Part shown: one piece after another, positions 23,249 through 34,049 of the stretch
Position numbering within the stretch: the stretch's first letter is position 1
Layout: the number at the start of each line of letters is the position of its first letter
NCBI GenBank assembly: GCA_002812745.2
Contig: NCSJ02000131.1
Span: 48,699-112,698, forward strand
Direction of reading: 5' to 3'
DNA: 64,000 nt
Source: Scytalidium lignicola
Taxonomy: Eukaryota > Ascomycota > Leotiomycetes
Position numbers and translations under genes: made by a program
The notes under the pieces: generated by a model
What the model was told of the DNA's origin: nothing
What the model saw: the letters and a program-made list of their open reading frames with translations, nothing else
Database searches by the model: none

Positions 23249-24010
23249 ATGAATTCTTACTTTCTCTCCTTGTCAACAATTACCACCATTATCATCATAG
23301 CTAATAACGTTGTTGTTTTAGGCCTTACAGTTTGTAATACTGTTTCTGTTCAACAACTAACTCTTATGCCAACTATACATGTCCTTGTCCTTCATGTTGG
23401 CTATATAATTACCACTAGACGAATTCAAAACGATGAGGCCCAAATTAGGCAGATGAGGGGTATTAAGAACCTTAGGATAGTAGCATACTGTTACTGTTAG
23501 AATGAGTACAGCTTGTAGATAGCCTGTATGACTGTGAATGGCCTTTTTGGTGATAGTTGTTACAACTGCCATTATAACTCTTCAAGTGCCTGTTGTAGCA
23601 TTCAATAATATAAGTAACCTATTCTACCTTGATATGGATTGTAAAGAACTGACAACATAATACTTGCAAATGTTTAAGCAGCTTAAACCATTGTAACTGT
23701 TCTTGCTTTTGCTATTCCAAGAATAGCCCTTCTGAATAACTTTGGTGGTATTATAACTACTCTTGCTTTTGCTCTTGTTATTGCTCATGGACTAAGTGGT
23801 CCTTGTTGTATAACTCTTACTTAGATTAGTCTTGTTAGCTCTTTCCATGTTGATAGAGTTAGTAAGTTCCTTGTCTGAATCATATAGACTATAACTAACA
23901 GAAAGTTAGTAACTTATATTATTCTAGTACTTAGTACTACTCTTACTCTTACTTTTACTCCTTTTGCTCTTGCTCTTAACCTTCTTATTTTAATAGTGAA
24001 ACTATAAGTT
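23249..24010 (-). pseudogene. Low-complexity Ser/Lys-rich coding remnant
   Basis: The minus strand carries recurring AGCAAAAGCAAGAGT-type triplets, giving SKSKSKS runs near 23.70-23.79 and 23.93-23.98 kb. Between them are Asn/Thr-rich pieces interrupted by stops. Before G-to-A mutation the serine codons could have been glycine codons (GGC to AGC), so the ancestral protein may have been Gly/Lys-rich. The longest remaining frame (23357-23572) has no recognisable domain. It may belong to the neighbouring Helitron or be an independent gene. The function is unknown. Confidence 0.3.
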
Positions 24011-27000
24011 ACAAAGGTCAAAAAGCTTAGAAAGGATTTCTAAGGCATGGTTACATAAGCTTTTAAGCTTATTAAAAAGCAGTATTATACTTGTAGAATA
24101 TGTTTGTGGATAGAATTAATTATGCTAGAAGTAACTTCAGATATAAATAATAAGTAAGAAAATCTTATTAAGAGTTTTAAATAAGTATATAATAAGAAAA
24201 TTCAATTTACCTTTCNTTTTTTTATATTCTTGATTTTTGATTTTGTATAAAGTGAATGTTAATTAGAATTATAAACATTATATATTTAGATTAGTCAAAA
24301 CTTCTAGGAAAACAACATTATTAATAATAATAATGATTGTTAATAATAGAATTGATAAATTACAAACTAATATTGTTTGAAATATAACTACATAAAATTA
24401 GTTATGTATAAAAACAAGTAATCTTAGATCAAAGTTAACTTTGTTAAATAATTATTCTTAAGACTTGTTTATAGTCATAGCAAAACATATGTAAAGAGGA
24501 AATTATTTATAAGAGAATATAAATAGTAAATTATTCTTATTAGAAAACAACTTGATTTAAGGAATCATACAAACTTAACTATCTTGTTCATTATCTAACA
24601 AGTGTTCTTTAACTATATAATTATATAAAGTAATAATTACTATACATATATTATTGTAAAAACCTTTTAATAGACACAGATTATAAATTAATATAACTAG
24701 TGTACTTATTTTTAATATAAACTTTGAAGAAGGTAAATATAATAATTTTATTGACTATAATACTTCTGCTAAATATATATGATAACCTTTATCTTCTTCA
24801 TTTATATTAGTTATGTCTACTAATAGATAAGTACATTTTGAGCTTAAAAGTTAAGTTATAATCATATTATTCAAGGTCTTTACAATCTGATTCAATGTCA
24901 TTAGCAATACTTTACTATGAAATACTATATAATCTCTAAGAGTTATTTAAAGTAAAGATATAAGATAAATACTCTTAATCAATACTTTTAGATTTTCAAG
25001 TGTAGAAATAGTCAAAGGAATAATAACTAGGTTATAGAAGGTTGTATTATATAATAAAAAACTAATCTATTAAACGAAGTCAACTTCCTTATCTTCTTTT
25101 TGTACTTGTATATTTATTCTTAGATTTAACTTTCATAATTAAAGTTATATAAAAGAATATTGTAAATAAGCTAATACAATGTTTGCTTGTGTACTGTTGA
25201 TTACCACTAGTAATATCTGTATAAAATCATCCTTTAATATTATAAGAATACTTTTAAACAAGATATCTTGATCTTTAATAAATTGTAAATCACAAAATAA
25301 CTTGTGAATTACTTTAAAACAATACTTATATTATATAAGAACCTTGTTTTATATGACCAAGTTCATATTATAAAGTTAAGAAGTTAGTTAACTATTCTTG
25401 GATATTGAGTTAACAGAATTCTTATTCAGATTAATAAGAATCTGAAATTGTAAATGAGTTGTATAGCTTACTAGTAATAACAATGATGTAATGCTAGTAA
25501 AAGTTATACAAAGTACTTCCTTGTTAAGACTATAAAAGTAATAACATAAGGTTTAATATAAAAAGGTCTTATTACTCCTTTTAAGTCTTTATAAGTAAAA
25601 GTAAGCTGTTTACAGTTTGTTCTTAACTATTGTAATAATAGTATTAAAACACTTATGTTGGTTTTGATTCAGTTGTTCTTATATATATGAAGTTATATTA
25701 ACTTCTTTTATAAGGTTATAAGCTTGTACAGATTAATTGTGAATGTTTGACTAATCAAAGCAAAATGCTAGTAAACCAAGGTTTATAACTGTCAATTATA
25801 TATCTTGAAGTTTCTTATTTAGTATGTACAAACTGTAATTATACTTTGGATATTGTAATACTAGTAAGAAGCTTGCATTCTGAAGTGTTCTTAAAAAATG
25901 CTGTAAATCATTACAAAATAAGTCTTGAATTACTCTTACAAAGCTGTAAGATTATTGATTAACTAGGAATGTAAACTGATTAGTAAAGTAGTTTGTAAAC
26001 GACTAACTAGATTTAATTCAACAACTTCTTCAAAGTAATAGAATTATTCTTGATTATTCTTAACTAGTTTTTAAGTAATATAAGTTGTGTAATAAGTAGA
26101 GTATTATTTACTGTTGACAACATATAGCTTGTTAAACAACTATAAGCCTTTTATAAACATTAATAATAATTGTAAATAAAACTGTTCTTTATGAATAAGA
26201 CTGTAATAATACATTTGACCAATTAAGAAGCCTTGTTAACATATTTTCCAGTACTTATTTAACTTGTTCTACATGTAATGCTTTAAGAACTCCTGGTATA
26301 GCCATTAATAGCTGTCCTTATGCTGAGAATTGTATTGAAAAAAGGTTATAAACTTCGAATTTACATTTTCCAGCTTAATTACAAGCATATTAAGCTTTAT
26401 ATTATCATGAAATTGTATAGTCTATTCTCCTTGGAGGTGTACTAAAAGACATGTTACTAAAGGTTATTCTTAGTATGTTTTATATTCTATTAGACAGGTA
26501 AAGGCCTTTATAAGGTTTATATATTAAGCTTGTATATATTACTCAATCTTGTTTTCATAGTTATGAATTACAAGAGTAAAGTAGTTATAGCCTTTGTAAA
26601 TGTATTTGTGAATGTACTTTATAACTTATATAGTATTATACACTTTAATGTTAATATGATAATTGAATTGTTATAATAAGTATAAGTTATATAGTATTAC
26701 CTATTGATTATTACTTATGATTGGATTTTTAGAATTATCAAGTTTATGAATGAATATTAGACTATTATTCTTGTGATGATATTCTGGATATCTATTATTA
26801 GAAAGGATTATAAACTCCTTGAATCTCTTAAGAAACTTATGTTTGTATTATAATGACTTAGATTTTATTATATGAATTATACAAGGATTATTAAGGTAAT
26901 CTAAACTATATATATAATAAGTTATTTGTGATATTACTAGATTATATAATATATTATGAAAATCATAGTCAACATTAAGAATCTTAATATAAATCATCTT

Positions 27001-28914
27001 ATTAACTGTAATTAGCAAAAGCTTAAGTGAATTGTATAGTTTGTAAAAGAGAAAATGAATATAAGGAAGATTATGTTTTTGATATTCAATGGTAAAATTA
27101 TAATTGTCATACAAACTTAAAACATTAACTTTAAGCACTTTGATCAACTTATACTTCTTACCTTTAAAAACACAAGACATCAGGTTAGAACAATCTGTAA
27201 TAGACTAGTTAAGTAAAAGATTATACTTGATTTTTAGTTAATATGAGTTTGTAATTATGGTAATAAAAAATGTTAGTTTGTCAAAATATTAAACCAGTGT
27301 TATTATGTTTTAAAAGAGTTGTTGTATAGTATGATTATTGTTAAAGAATGTAATAAGAAGTATAATACAATGACTTAAGTTTGTAATGTTCATATCTCTT
27401 GAATGTAAAGCATTATATATACATTGATATAAATCAACTCTTATACTTGATTAGTAATGTTAAAGCTAATTAAGTCTTGAAGTCTTTATGGTTATATAAA
27501 TGTTAACTATATATTGTTGAAAAAGTTATACTTCATAAAAAATAAAGGAGAATTAATCTTTGCATAAGTATAAATAATATTAATATTACTTTTGTAAAGT
27601 TAAGTGTTAACTTTTACAATTACCTTAGAGTTCTATGTTATAACATTAATTATAGTCTTCATACGAAAAGAACAACATATAATGTAATAGCATATACATT
27701 AAGTAAGTTATAAGGATCTTTGTTAAGTTAAACTCCTCTGTAACCTTGTTATAACCTATAAGGACAATATCCTAGGATTTATACACATCAATTTCATCTA
27801 GAAGAATACTAGTGATTTTTATATTAGTCAAGAAGTTTATACAACCTTGGTAGTAATCTCTTTCTAATATTAATTTTATTCAAGGGTTCAATGTTAACTG
27901 AAACTCAACCAGTTAAACTATTATATATTCAATGGTTGTTATATATATACTAATAAAAGAACTACAATCCATAAGTATAATATGAAGATCATAAAGTAAA
28001 CAACAGTCTAATCTTAGTTGTTAGTCCAATTGAATGTTCATAATATACGTAGAATCATGGAAAAACAACTAAGTAAAGGTTAGAACTGTTCTAAGAGCTT
28101 CTTGTAAAAGCCCTTGTAAGTGATATAAATTATTATAAATCGAAAAGCAAGTAATTCCAAGTTTCCTCTCATTTACTTGCTCATCTTTGTTATAACTTAT
28201 AAATGTAAAGGCTAATGCTGAATTATATTGCTATATACAAGTATAAAACACTAATACTCTTGGATTGTCATCTGTAAACAACTTTTCAAGAAGATCTGGT
28301 AGTTTACAAAAAGGTGACAATTCTGTACATCCTTACTTGCAACACTACATAAAGCCTTCCCCTGGCCAATAGAGTACTAAACAGTTTGTATAGACCTTGG
28401 TTAGGATGCCCATGAAGTAAAAGAGAGCAAGAACAAACGATGATATAAAGTTGAGTAGTTCTTGTCTTAGGCGACCTCTACAAGGTGGTTCTTCAGCAGT
28501 TATACCAGAAGGTACTTCACCTAGTGCAACCGGTTCTGGTGCTACTAAAACTCTCTCAGGCGGCTGTATAGAAGAAGAAACTAGTGTTGGTGTTGAATCA
28601 TGTTCAGCCGGCTGTACAGCTGCCAAATGATCAAAATGACGTTGTTTACAACCTTGAGCAGGAGGATTCGCTGACTGTCGAGTTTACTGTAAAGTGTTAA
28701 CATCAATTTCCACAAGAACATGTCGATTTCGTCAGTATTCCTAATNAAAAAAGATAAACAGCTGGCCATAAAATCAGGCAAGCATATACCTTATAAGGAG
28801 AACATGTTGAGTAGAAACCATGATCACCAGGCTGTCTTTTGAATAAATTGGACGGCCAATAGCGTTGACAGACTGTACAATATGCTGTTGGAGAGGCAGA
28901 AGGGTTAGGAGGCA
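24011..28914 (-). mobile_element. RIP-mutated Helitron (Rep/helicase transposon), minus strand; low-coordinate end uncertain
   Basis: The plausible start codon is at 28913-28915. The N-terminus has a zinc-finger-like CTVCQRYWPSNLFKRQPGDH, then a probable intron (about 28.75-28.80 kb, containing an N beside an A-run). The next piece reads GCKQRHFDHLAAVQPAEHD and continues to about 28.46 kb. Around 28.0-28.33 kb the frame resembles the Helitron-like N-terminal domain (ELSPFCKLPDLLEKLF, then QQYNSALAFTFISYNKDE). At 26848-27180 the replication-initiator region reads TIEYQKHNLPYIHFLFY, against the usual TIEFQKRGLPHxHxLLF, so one histidine of the HUH motif is now tyrosine. It continues with a SQITYYIYSLDYLNNPCI piece typical of the same domain. 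A PIF1 helicase part is expected between about 24 and 26 kb but no ATPase motif could be read. Inactive. Confidence 0.75.
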
Positions 28915-29465
28915 TGTAGCTTCACGATACGGACGTCACTTACAATATACAGAACGTATAACAGAGTAAAAGAGATATAAAACTGTTGTACAGATGGGAA
29001 AGACGGGTACCTTGCAGGAGAACGAAAAAACCAACTGTAAATCAACCCGCACATCCTAACTACCAATAGAACCAATTAAATACATACTAAAAGCAAAGTG
29101 TAAACAATAATCGTACGGGAAAGCGTGTTTTTGCACGTGCCCATGACGTTACGGAGATTAATCGAACGGTTGATCGAACGTTGATCAAGGGGGGAAAAGG
29201 GGGTGGTGGTCCGTACTACACTATGATAGGCTGAAAATCAGCCAATCAAACCACCGAAAATGGCATTTCGCAGCCAATGGGAATCGACTTTTAGAAGTAC
29301 TTTTACATNAAATTTTNAATATTATAAATTACATTTTTATCTGAAAAATAAAATTATAACCATTATTATAGTAATCTATTTATAAATTATACATTATAAT
29401 ATAGAATCTTAACATATTACTTTATTATTTCACAATATTTTATGTAATATAATGCAAATCACGTG
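28915..29465. other. Helitron upstream region and AT-rich flank
   Basis: 28916-29300 is GC-balanced, has CCAAT-box-like ATTGG pairs and a GGGGGGAAAAGGGGG tract, and looks like the promoter side of the Helitron reading frame. The composition changes abruptly near 29300, a candidate for the Helitron 5' end. On the minus strand a TC dinucleotide start (TCTAAAAGTCGATTCCC) is possible at about 29295. 29301-29455 is plain AT-rich sequence with no gene. Confidence 0.4.
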
Positions 29466-29625
29466 AATAGGTTTAATAGGGTGCTAGTGGGTACTCACCT
29501 CCTACCCAGCCCTGGGTTTTCTGGGGTTTGGGGTTTTTTTNAAAAGTCAAAACCCACCCACTGGGTCCCTATGGGGTGGGTACCCAGTGGGTTTTGGGGC
29601 CCATTCCTCACTCTACATTTGAGAA
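29466..29625. repeat. G-rich palindromic repeat at the broken end of a regulator gene
   Basis: The sequence alternates GGGT and ACCC blocks, with CCCACTGGGT and its inverse ACCCAGTGGG separated by about 15 bp. G-runs such as CTGGGGTTTGGGG also occur, with potential for G-quadruplex or hairpin formation. It abuts the point where homology of the minus-strand Zn2Cys6 gene to its family ends, so it is probably an inserted small repeat. No target duplication was found. Confidence 0.5.
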
Positions 29626-31192
29626 TGGCTTTATCATCGATATGAAAGAAAGATGCTAGNATTTTTTAGAAATATTTCCAACTTAGCATGCATTACAAGT
29701 ACTTTATCACAATCAATGTCTTTCAAGTCAAAGAAAACTACGCGAATAGAGTTGATAATCCTTCTGCATATCTTCGAAAGTCGGATTTTCTGGATTATTG
29801 CGGACATGGAAGTTGGTTCAGTTAGTGGCAAATCATATGATTTACCGTGTATGATAAATTCGGCATCAGTATTGCTTGGATATTTGACCTTCATTTGCTT
29901 GGGATTTATTGAATATGTGCCTTCATGAGCACCATCCAGGAGTGCTAAGAGCCTAGGCATCATTATAAGTTAAATACCATAGTCTTTTCTTTTGAAAGAT
30001 AGGTGAGATTCTTACCAGTCACAGGTAACCATGTGCCACCAAAGACGTCTTCGTATCTCAAGATCTACTAGTTCTGATGAATCTAACTCCTCCAGAGAAC
30101 TTGAAGTAGTGTCACTCAGATGTAGACCACTTTGTTGTGCTAGAACAAGGGCCATATTACAAAGAAGTTGAAATCGTGTTTAGATTCCTTCTGAATGGTA
30201 GATAAGATGCGTCAAAATTCCGATAGCTTGTAAATCTGGGGTTGGTATCGGAGATTCATATATAGAACCGTTGAACTTAAGGAGGGAGATGGCATGCTGG
30301 CAGTATTATTTGTATGAACCCTCCATTTCCGAAGGACATCTATTGTCCATTTGAAAGAAGCACTCGTATCAAAGAATATACTGCTAGCAAATATTGAGAA
30401 GAGAAAAGCTAAAGAATAAATCTCTAGCAATTTGCCATCGGAAATGAGAGTATAGGTAGTGTCTAGTAAACACCAAGCAGAAGGAACATGAAGAATCCGG
30501 TAATACCAATCATTTTCTTGTGCATAGTACTCGAATAAAACCGAGCCACGTTGTTGGTCAGGAAGACATTCAAGAATTTGAGGGAGAGTAGCGTGATCTC
30601 TTAAAGAAACAGAGCAGTCAAAGCCCAGAAAGGGTCAAAATCAGCAATTATGAATCTGCTTGCTTCAGAAGGCTTTAGTGAGACACCTGGGTCAATTATG
30701 TATAGTGTACCATTTGTTTGATTTTAGTAGATTACGGAAGTATTGGTCTGTATTTACGGCTGTTGTGACTGAATTCTGCTGTCTCTAGCCTTTCGAGTCG
30801 CTGTAAAATATTGAAAGTATTCCTAGAAAATACCTCATTAGAACTTTTGGAGGACTGCATTGGAAATATATCTATTGGAAATGAAATGAAGGATACACAT
30901 ATCAGGAAGAATCAAAACAGACGTACGGGTTTTGATCAAACCCTCTGGCACTATTGAACAGAGGACTTCTAGAAAGTCCCGGAGACTGTAGAAATAGAAT
31001 TTGAGATTCAGCTACATGAGTCGTAGAATGTATAGGTCCCTCATTTTTATTACACTCATGGCTGGTGTAAAGACACTGGGCACGTCTTGATGAGCAGTTT
31101 GAACATGGTTGCGAGCGATCGCACCGAAGCTTCCTCAATCGGCACAGCTGGCAGGATAGAGTTGGGCGAGACCACTTGTTCACACCAACCAA
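29626..31192 (-). pseudogene. Zn2Cys6 transcription factor pseudogene
   Basis: The N-terminal exon is intact from the ATG at 31190-31192, with a zinc cluster at cysteines 14, 17, 24, 30, 33 and 40 (CQLCRLRKLRCDR, CSNC). Downstream, a fungal transcription factor domain can be followed on the minus strand: ILECLPDQQRGSVLFEYYAQ, WYYRILHVPS, DLQAIGILTHLIYHSEG, then RRRLWWHMVTCDW. A GT-AG intron at 29953-30015 joins the last piece to LLALLDGAHEGTY. It is broken by a TAA at 30306-30308 and another at 30180-30182 (each readable as CAA before a C-to-T change), and by a frame change near 30.33-30.35 kb. The C-terminus is lost at the G-rich repeat near 29.62 kb. An N at 29660 shifts the frame, and omitting it restores FLKNLASFFHIDDKAIL. 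It is divergent from a broken MFS gene. Confidence 0.85.
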
Positions 31193-31470
31193 ATCACTGA
31201 ATTACTCCGTTTCATGCTCAAACTATTAGATATTAAGAGGAAAAATAGCTAGGATATGGAATGATTGTAAATGCGTGGGCATGAAGTCTGGGGATTCTCT
31301 TACACATATGAGCATTTACATCCCCGCGGAGACTAATCCAAATATGGCGACCATCTCTTATAGTCATTTAGTAACCGTGGATGTATTTATTCCTGAGAAA
31401 AGTCTTTTATAAACACGTAAGATGATAGATATCTATTAGGGGTTAATAGTAGCTCCATATCGACTCGAAA
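31193..31470. promoter_or_regulatory. Short divergent promoter between two pseudogenes
   Basis: 278 bp separate the start codons of the Zn2Cys6 pseudogene and the MFS pseudogene. The arrangement repeats the SDR/regulator pair at 18-21 kb. A CCGCGG palindrome at about 31324-31329 is the only obvious symmetric site. Confidence 0.45.
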
Positions 31471-32800
31471 ATGGCGCAGAAATACCAAGAATATGAACCC
31501 CCAAATGGAGAGTTTCAAGCGTGGCTAGCTGTCCTCGGTTCCTTTCTCCTTCAAATGTCGTCCTTTGGCTATATTAATGCGTAAGTAATATTTGTATATT
31601 TTACTCCCAGTTTTAGATAGCAGATACTGACTCTCTACGGCAGCTGTGGAATCTTCCAGTTTTACTACGCCGAAACCCTTTTCCTAGACATGTCTGCCTC
31701 CCAACTAGCCTGGATTACGACGATTTATATATTATTATTCTTTGTTTCGGGCCGCCCATTAGTCGGCTCGTTGATGTCCTTGGAGCACGCCTGGCAATTG
31801 CTCCTTTTGCAGCTCTAGACCTTCTCGCAGTAGGTCTCCTGAGCCTCTGCAAAATATATTACCAGATAATGCTTTGTCAAGACGTGTTGTTTGGACTTGC
31901 TTGCTCTGGAACAACAATACCGGCAGTGGTAAGTGTGTCTAAGTGATTCTCAGCCAGACGAGGTTTAGCTGTTGGCATTTCTAGTTATGGCAGCAGCATT
32001 GGTGGTGTCATATATCCCATCATGGTTACAAGAATAATTTGTGATCATGGATTTTCCTCGGCGGTAAAGTGGTCTTGTTTGCTTGTGGGGATCACACTCT
32101 TTGTTGGTGTATTTTGTTGCACGAATCCATCTTCTCATGTTCTAAAAGACGAAGCCATCGACCAAGAGAATAGCGGAAATAACATAGCATTTCCTGAAGA
32201 GGGGAATCCGGGCCCATCTTATAATTCAAAAAATAAACGAAGCGTTTTGGACGGCCTACGACGTAGTATGTTTGCTTTCTGTGTCTTCATTATGGAGAGA
32301 CTTTTTGTCATGTGGGCCATGTTTCCACCATTGAACTTTCTCCCTGAGATGGCCGTTAGAAGCGGGATGAATATCAGCCTTGCTCAGTATACCGCGTCAA
32401 TTATCAACGCAGGGTCAATATTTGGTCGTATTGTGCCAGGATGGTTCTCAGACAAGTATGGTCAATTCAACATCATGGTCCTTGTATCGGCGAGTTCGAG
32501 TATTCTACTACTTGAATTTTGGCCCCCACTCAATCATCACCCATCAAATGCAGGTATCATCAGATTTACAGCGTTGTATGGATTCTTTTCTGATGGATAT
32601 ATCAGCCTGCAGGCACCGTGCCTCATTGCTCTAGCCGATAATAGACTTGAAGATTTGGGTGTAAATTTGGACTAGGTTGTCTTATTTCTTTAGAAACTAA
32701 GCTAAATTACAGTATCTCTTTTTCATTGTCTAGGCGCTTGTGGCGGGGGGTCTAGGCCGCTTTTTCGAATGTGCCGGCACTAACATCCTTTTCCTAAATA
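31471..32800 (+). pseudogene. MFS monocarboxylate-porter-like transporter, pseudogene
   Basis: Start MAQKYQEYEPPNGEFQAWLAVLGSF, typical of fungal MCT-like porters (DGGxxAWL-type opening, then helix 1). Intron 31581-31643 (GT-AG) joins ...YINA to CGIFQFYYAETLF. The reading frame then slips by one base near 31747-31750: the family motif FVSGPPISRLVD is recovered only by moving frame, consistent with a missing C in a GGC/CCG run. A TGA at 31944-31946 replaces a tryptophan in VSVSK-W-FSARRGLAVGIS, which continues with SYGSSIGGVIYPIM. From 32022 to 32675 the frame is open through helices 5-10 (SIINAGSIFGRIVPGWFSDK, YGFFSDGYISLQAPC). The terminal helices are missing or scrambled, with remnants such as ALVAGGLG near 32.74 kb. 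It would have sat in the plasma membrane. Confidence 0.85.
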
Positions 32801-34049
32801 GAACCATGAAAGGGGTCGTTTTAAGTTTATAGACACAGATCTGGGCTACTACGCTAACCCGTGCAGCAGTTGGGATTTGTTACAGTACTGTACAGTACAG
32901 TACAGTAACGGGCTATCCTTCTGATTCGATCGCCTTTTGTTTGGTTCCACTTTCCATTTTTGAGTAGATTGCAGCAAGTTTTCCGCGGGTGATACGAGGT
33001 TGTGGTTTTATTTATGTAACGAAAGGACGCAACTCACGGTATTTAACCTGGCGAGAGGATAAGGGGGATAATAAGATATGGTAAGGGCTAGTTAATGCGA
33101 TAGCTCACCGAGGACGCATTGGTGTCATCCGGCCGCGACTGGTATGCACTTCGCGTTGTTGACACACGGCTGGGTCGCAGAAACAATGAGGAATTAATAA
33201 GAGTGCTTGCTCTTGGCATAGAAAAAGCATGGGTAAACGATGTTTTGATGCCTGATGCTTGAATTTTTAATGAGAGAAAAGTGTAGAACCAGGTCCTTGC
33301 CAAGTATATTGAGTTTAAGGTGATTAGGATGAGGAAGCTCAACTACTGCATTAAGATTAGGAAGCCAAGTGCAGCCAATAGGCATCCTTACGTTCGGGCT
33401 AAGATTGGTTGGCTATGGCTGATTCACACACAACGCCGTGGATGTGTGCAGTAGCGAGTGTTTTAACTTATTATTGTATTAGTTCGAAATGCTAAAGCCG
33501 ACAGTCTTTGCTGGTGGACGCCTTTGGACGAATTTGGATACGGTGATTTGACCGTACGTGTACGGAGTTAGTAGGGGGATTCGGAGAGCGAGGTATTAGC
33601 CAATGAACATGTTCCCTGACTCATGGTCCACTGACTTGACTTAACGTGGCTTAGTCAGCCGCGTCTGCTTTTTGCTCCCGCTGGACCAATGATTTTCCAC
33701 CCGCTCAACTGACGCGGTCACGCGGCCGCGCGGCTATGCCCAAAACAGGCAAAGGTCAGGGTGCTGGCACATCCATGCACAAAGCTTGGCTCAACGTCGT
33801 GCATTTCTCCAACACCAACAAGTCAGACCAAATCCGACAAATCACTTTTCCAAGACACGACTCAACTCGTAACGCGTCCGATTGCGTTACAGTTGCCAGT
33901 GGCGCGCCGATCGCCACCTCGAACTGCTTTGGGAAGCGCCTGGTGTGGTTTAAACCAAACCACGCCGCCCGGTCCCTCAGCATCGGGTGGTACAGATCAA
34001 TCCCAGGCCCACGGGTCCGTGGGTGACGACATCTCCACCCTCTCCAATC
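32801..34049. other. Gene-free region, GC-rich in its right half; upstream of a regulator gene
   Basis: No coding sequence was supported. At 32880-32907 a TACAG/CTGTA run makes an overlapping palindrome. From about 33.6 to 34.05 kb GC content is high, including a GCGGCCGCGCGGC stretch near 33722, and frames are open on several strands with unrelated peptides, as expected from composition alone. The part next to 34050 is likely the promoter and 5' leader of the downstream gene. Confidence 0.45.

Noticed and set aside
31929..31953. A 25-nt intron in the MFS gene at GTAAGT...CAG
   Set aside because: It is too short for a fungal intron, and splicing there would put the downstream frame out; reading through gives the family sequence with one stop in place of tryptophan.
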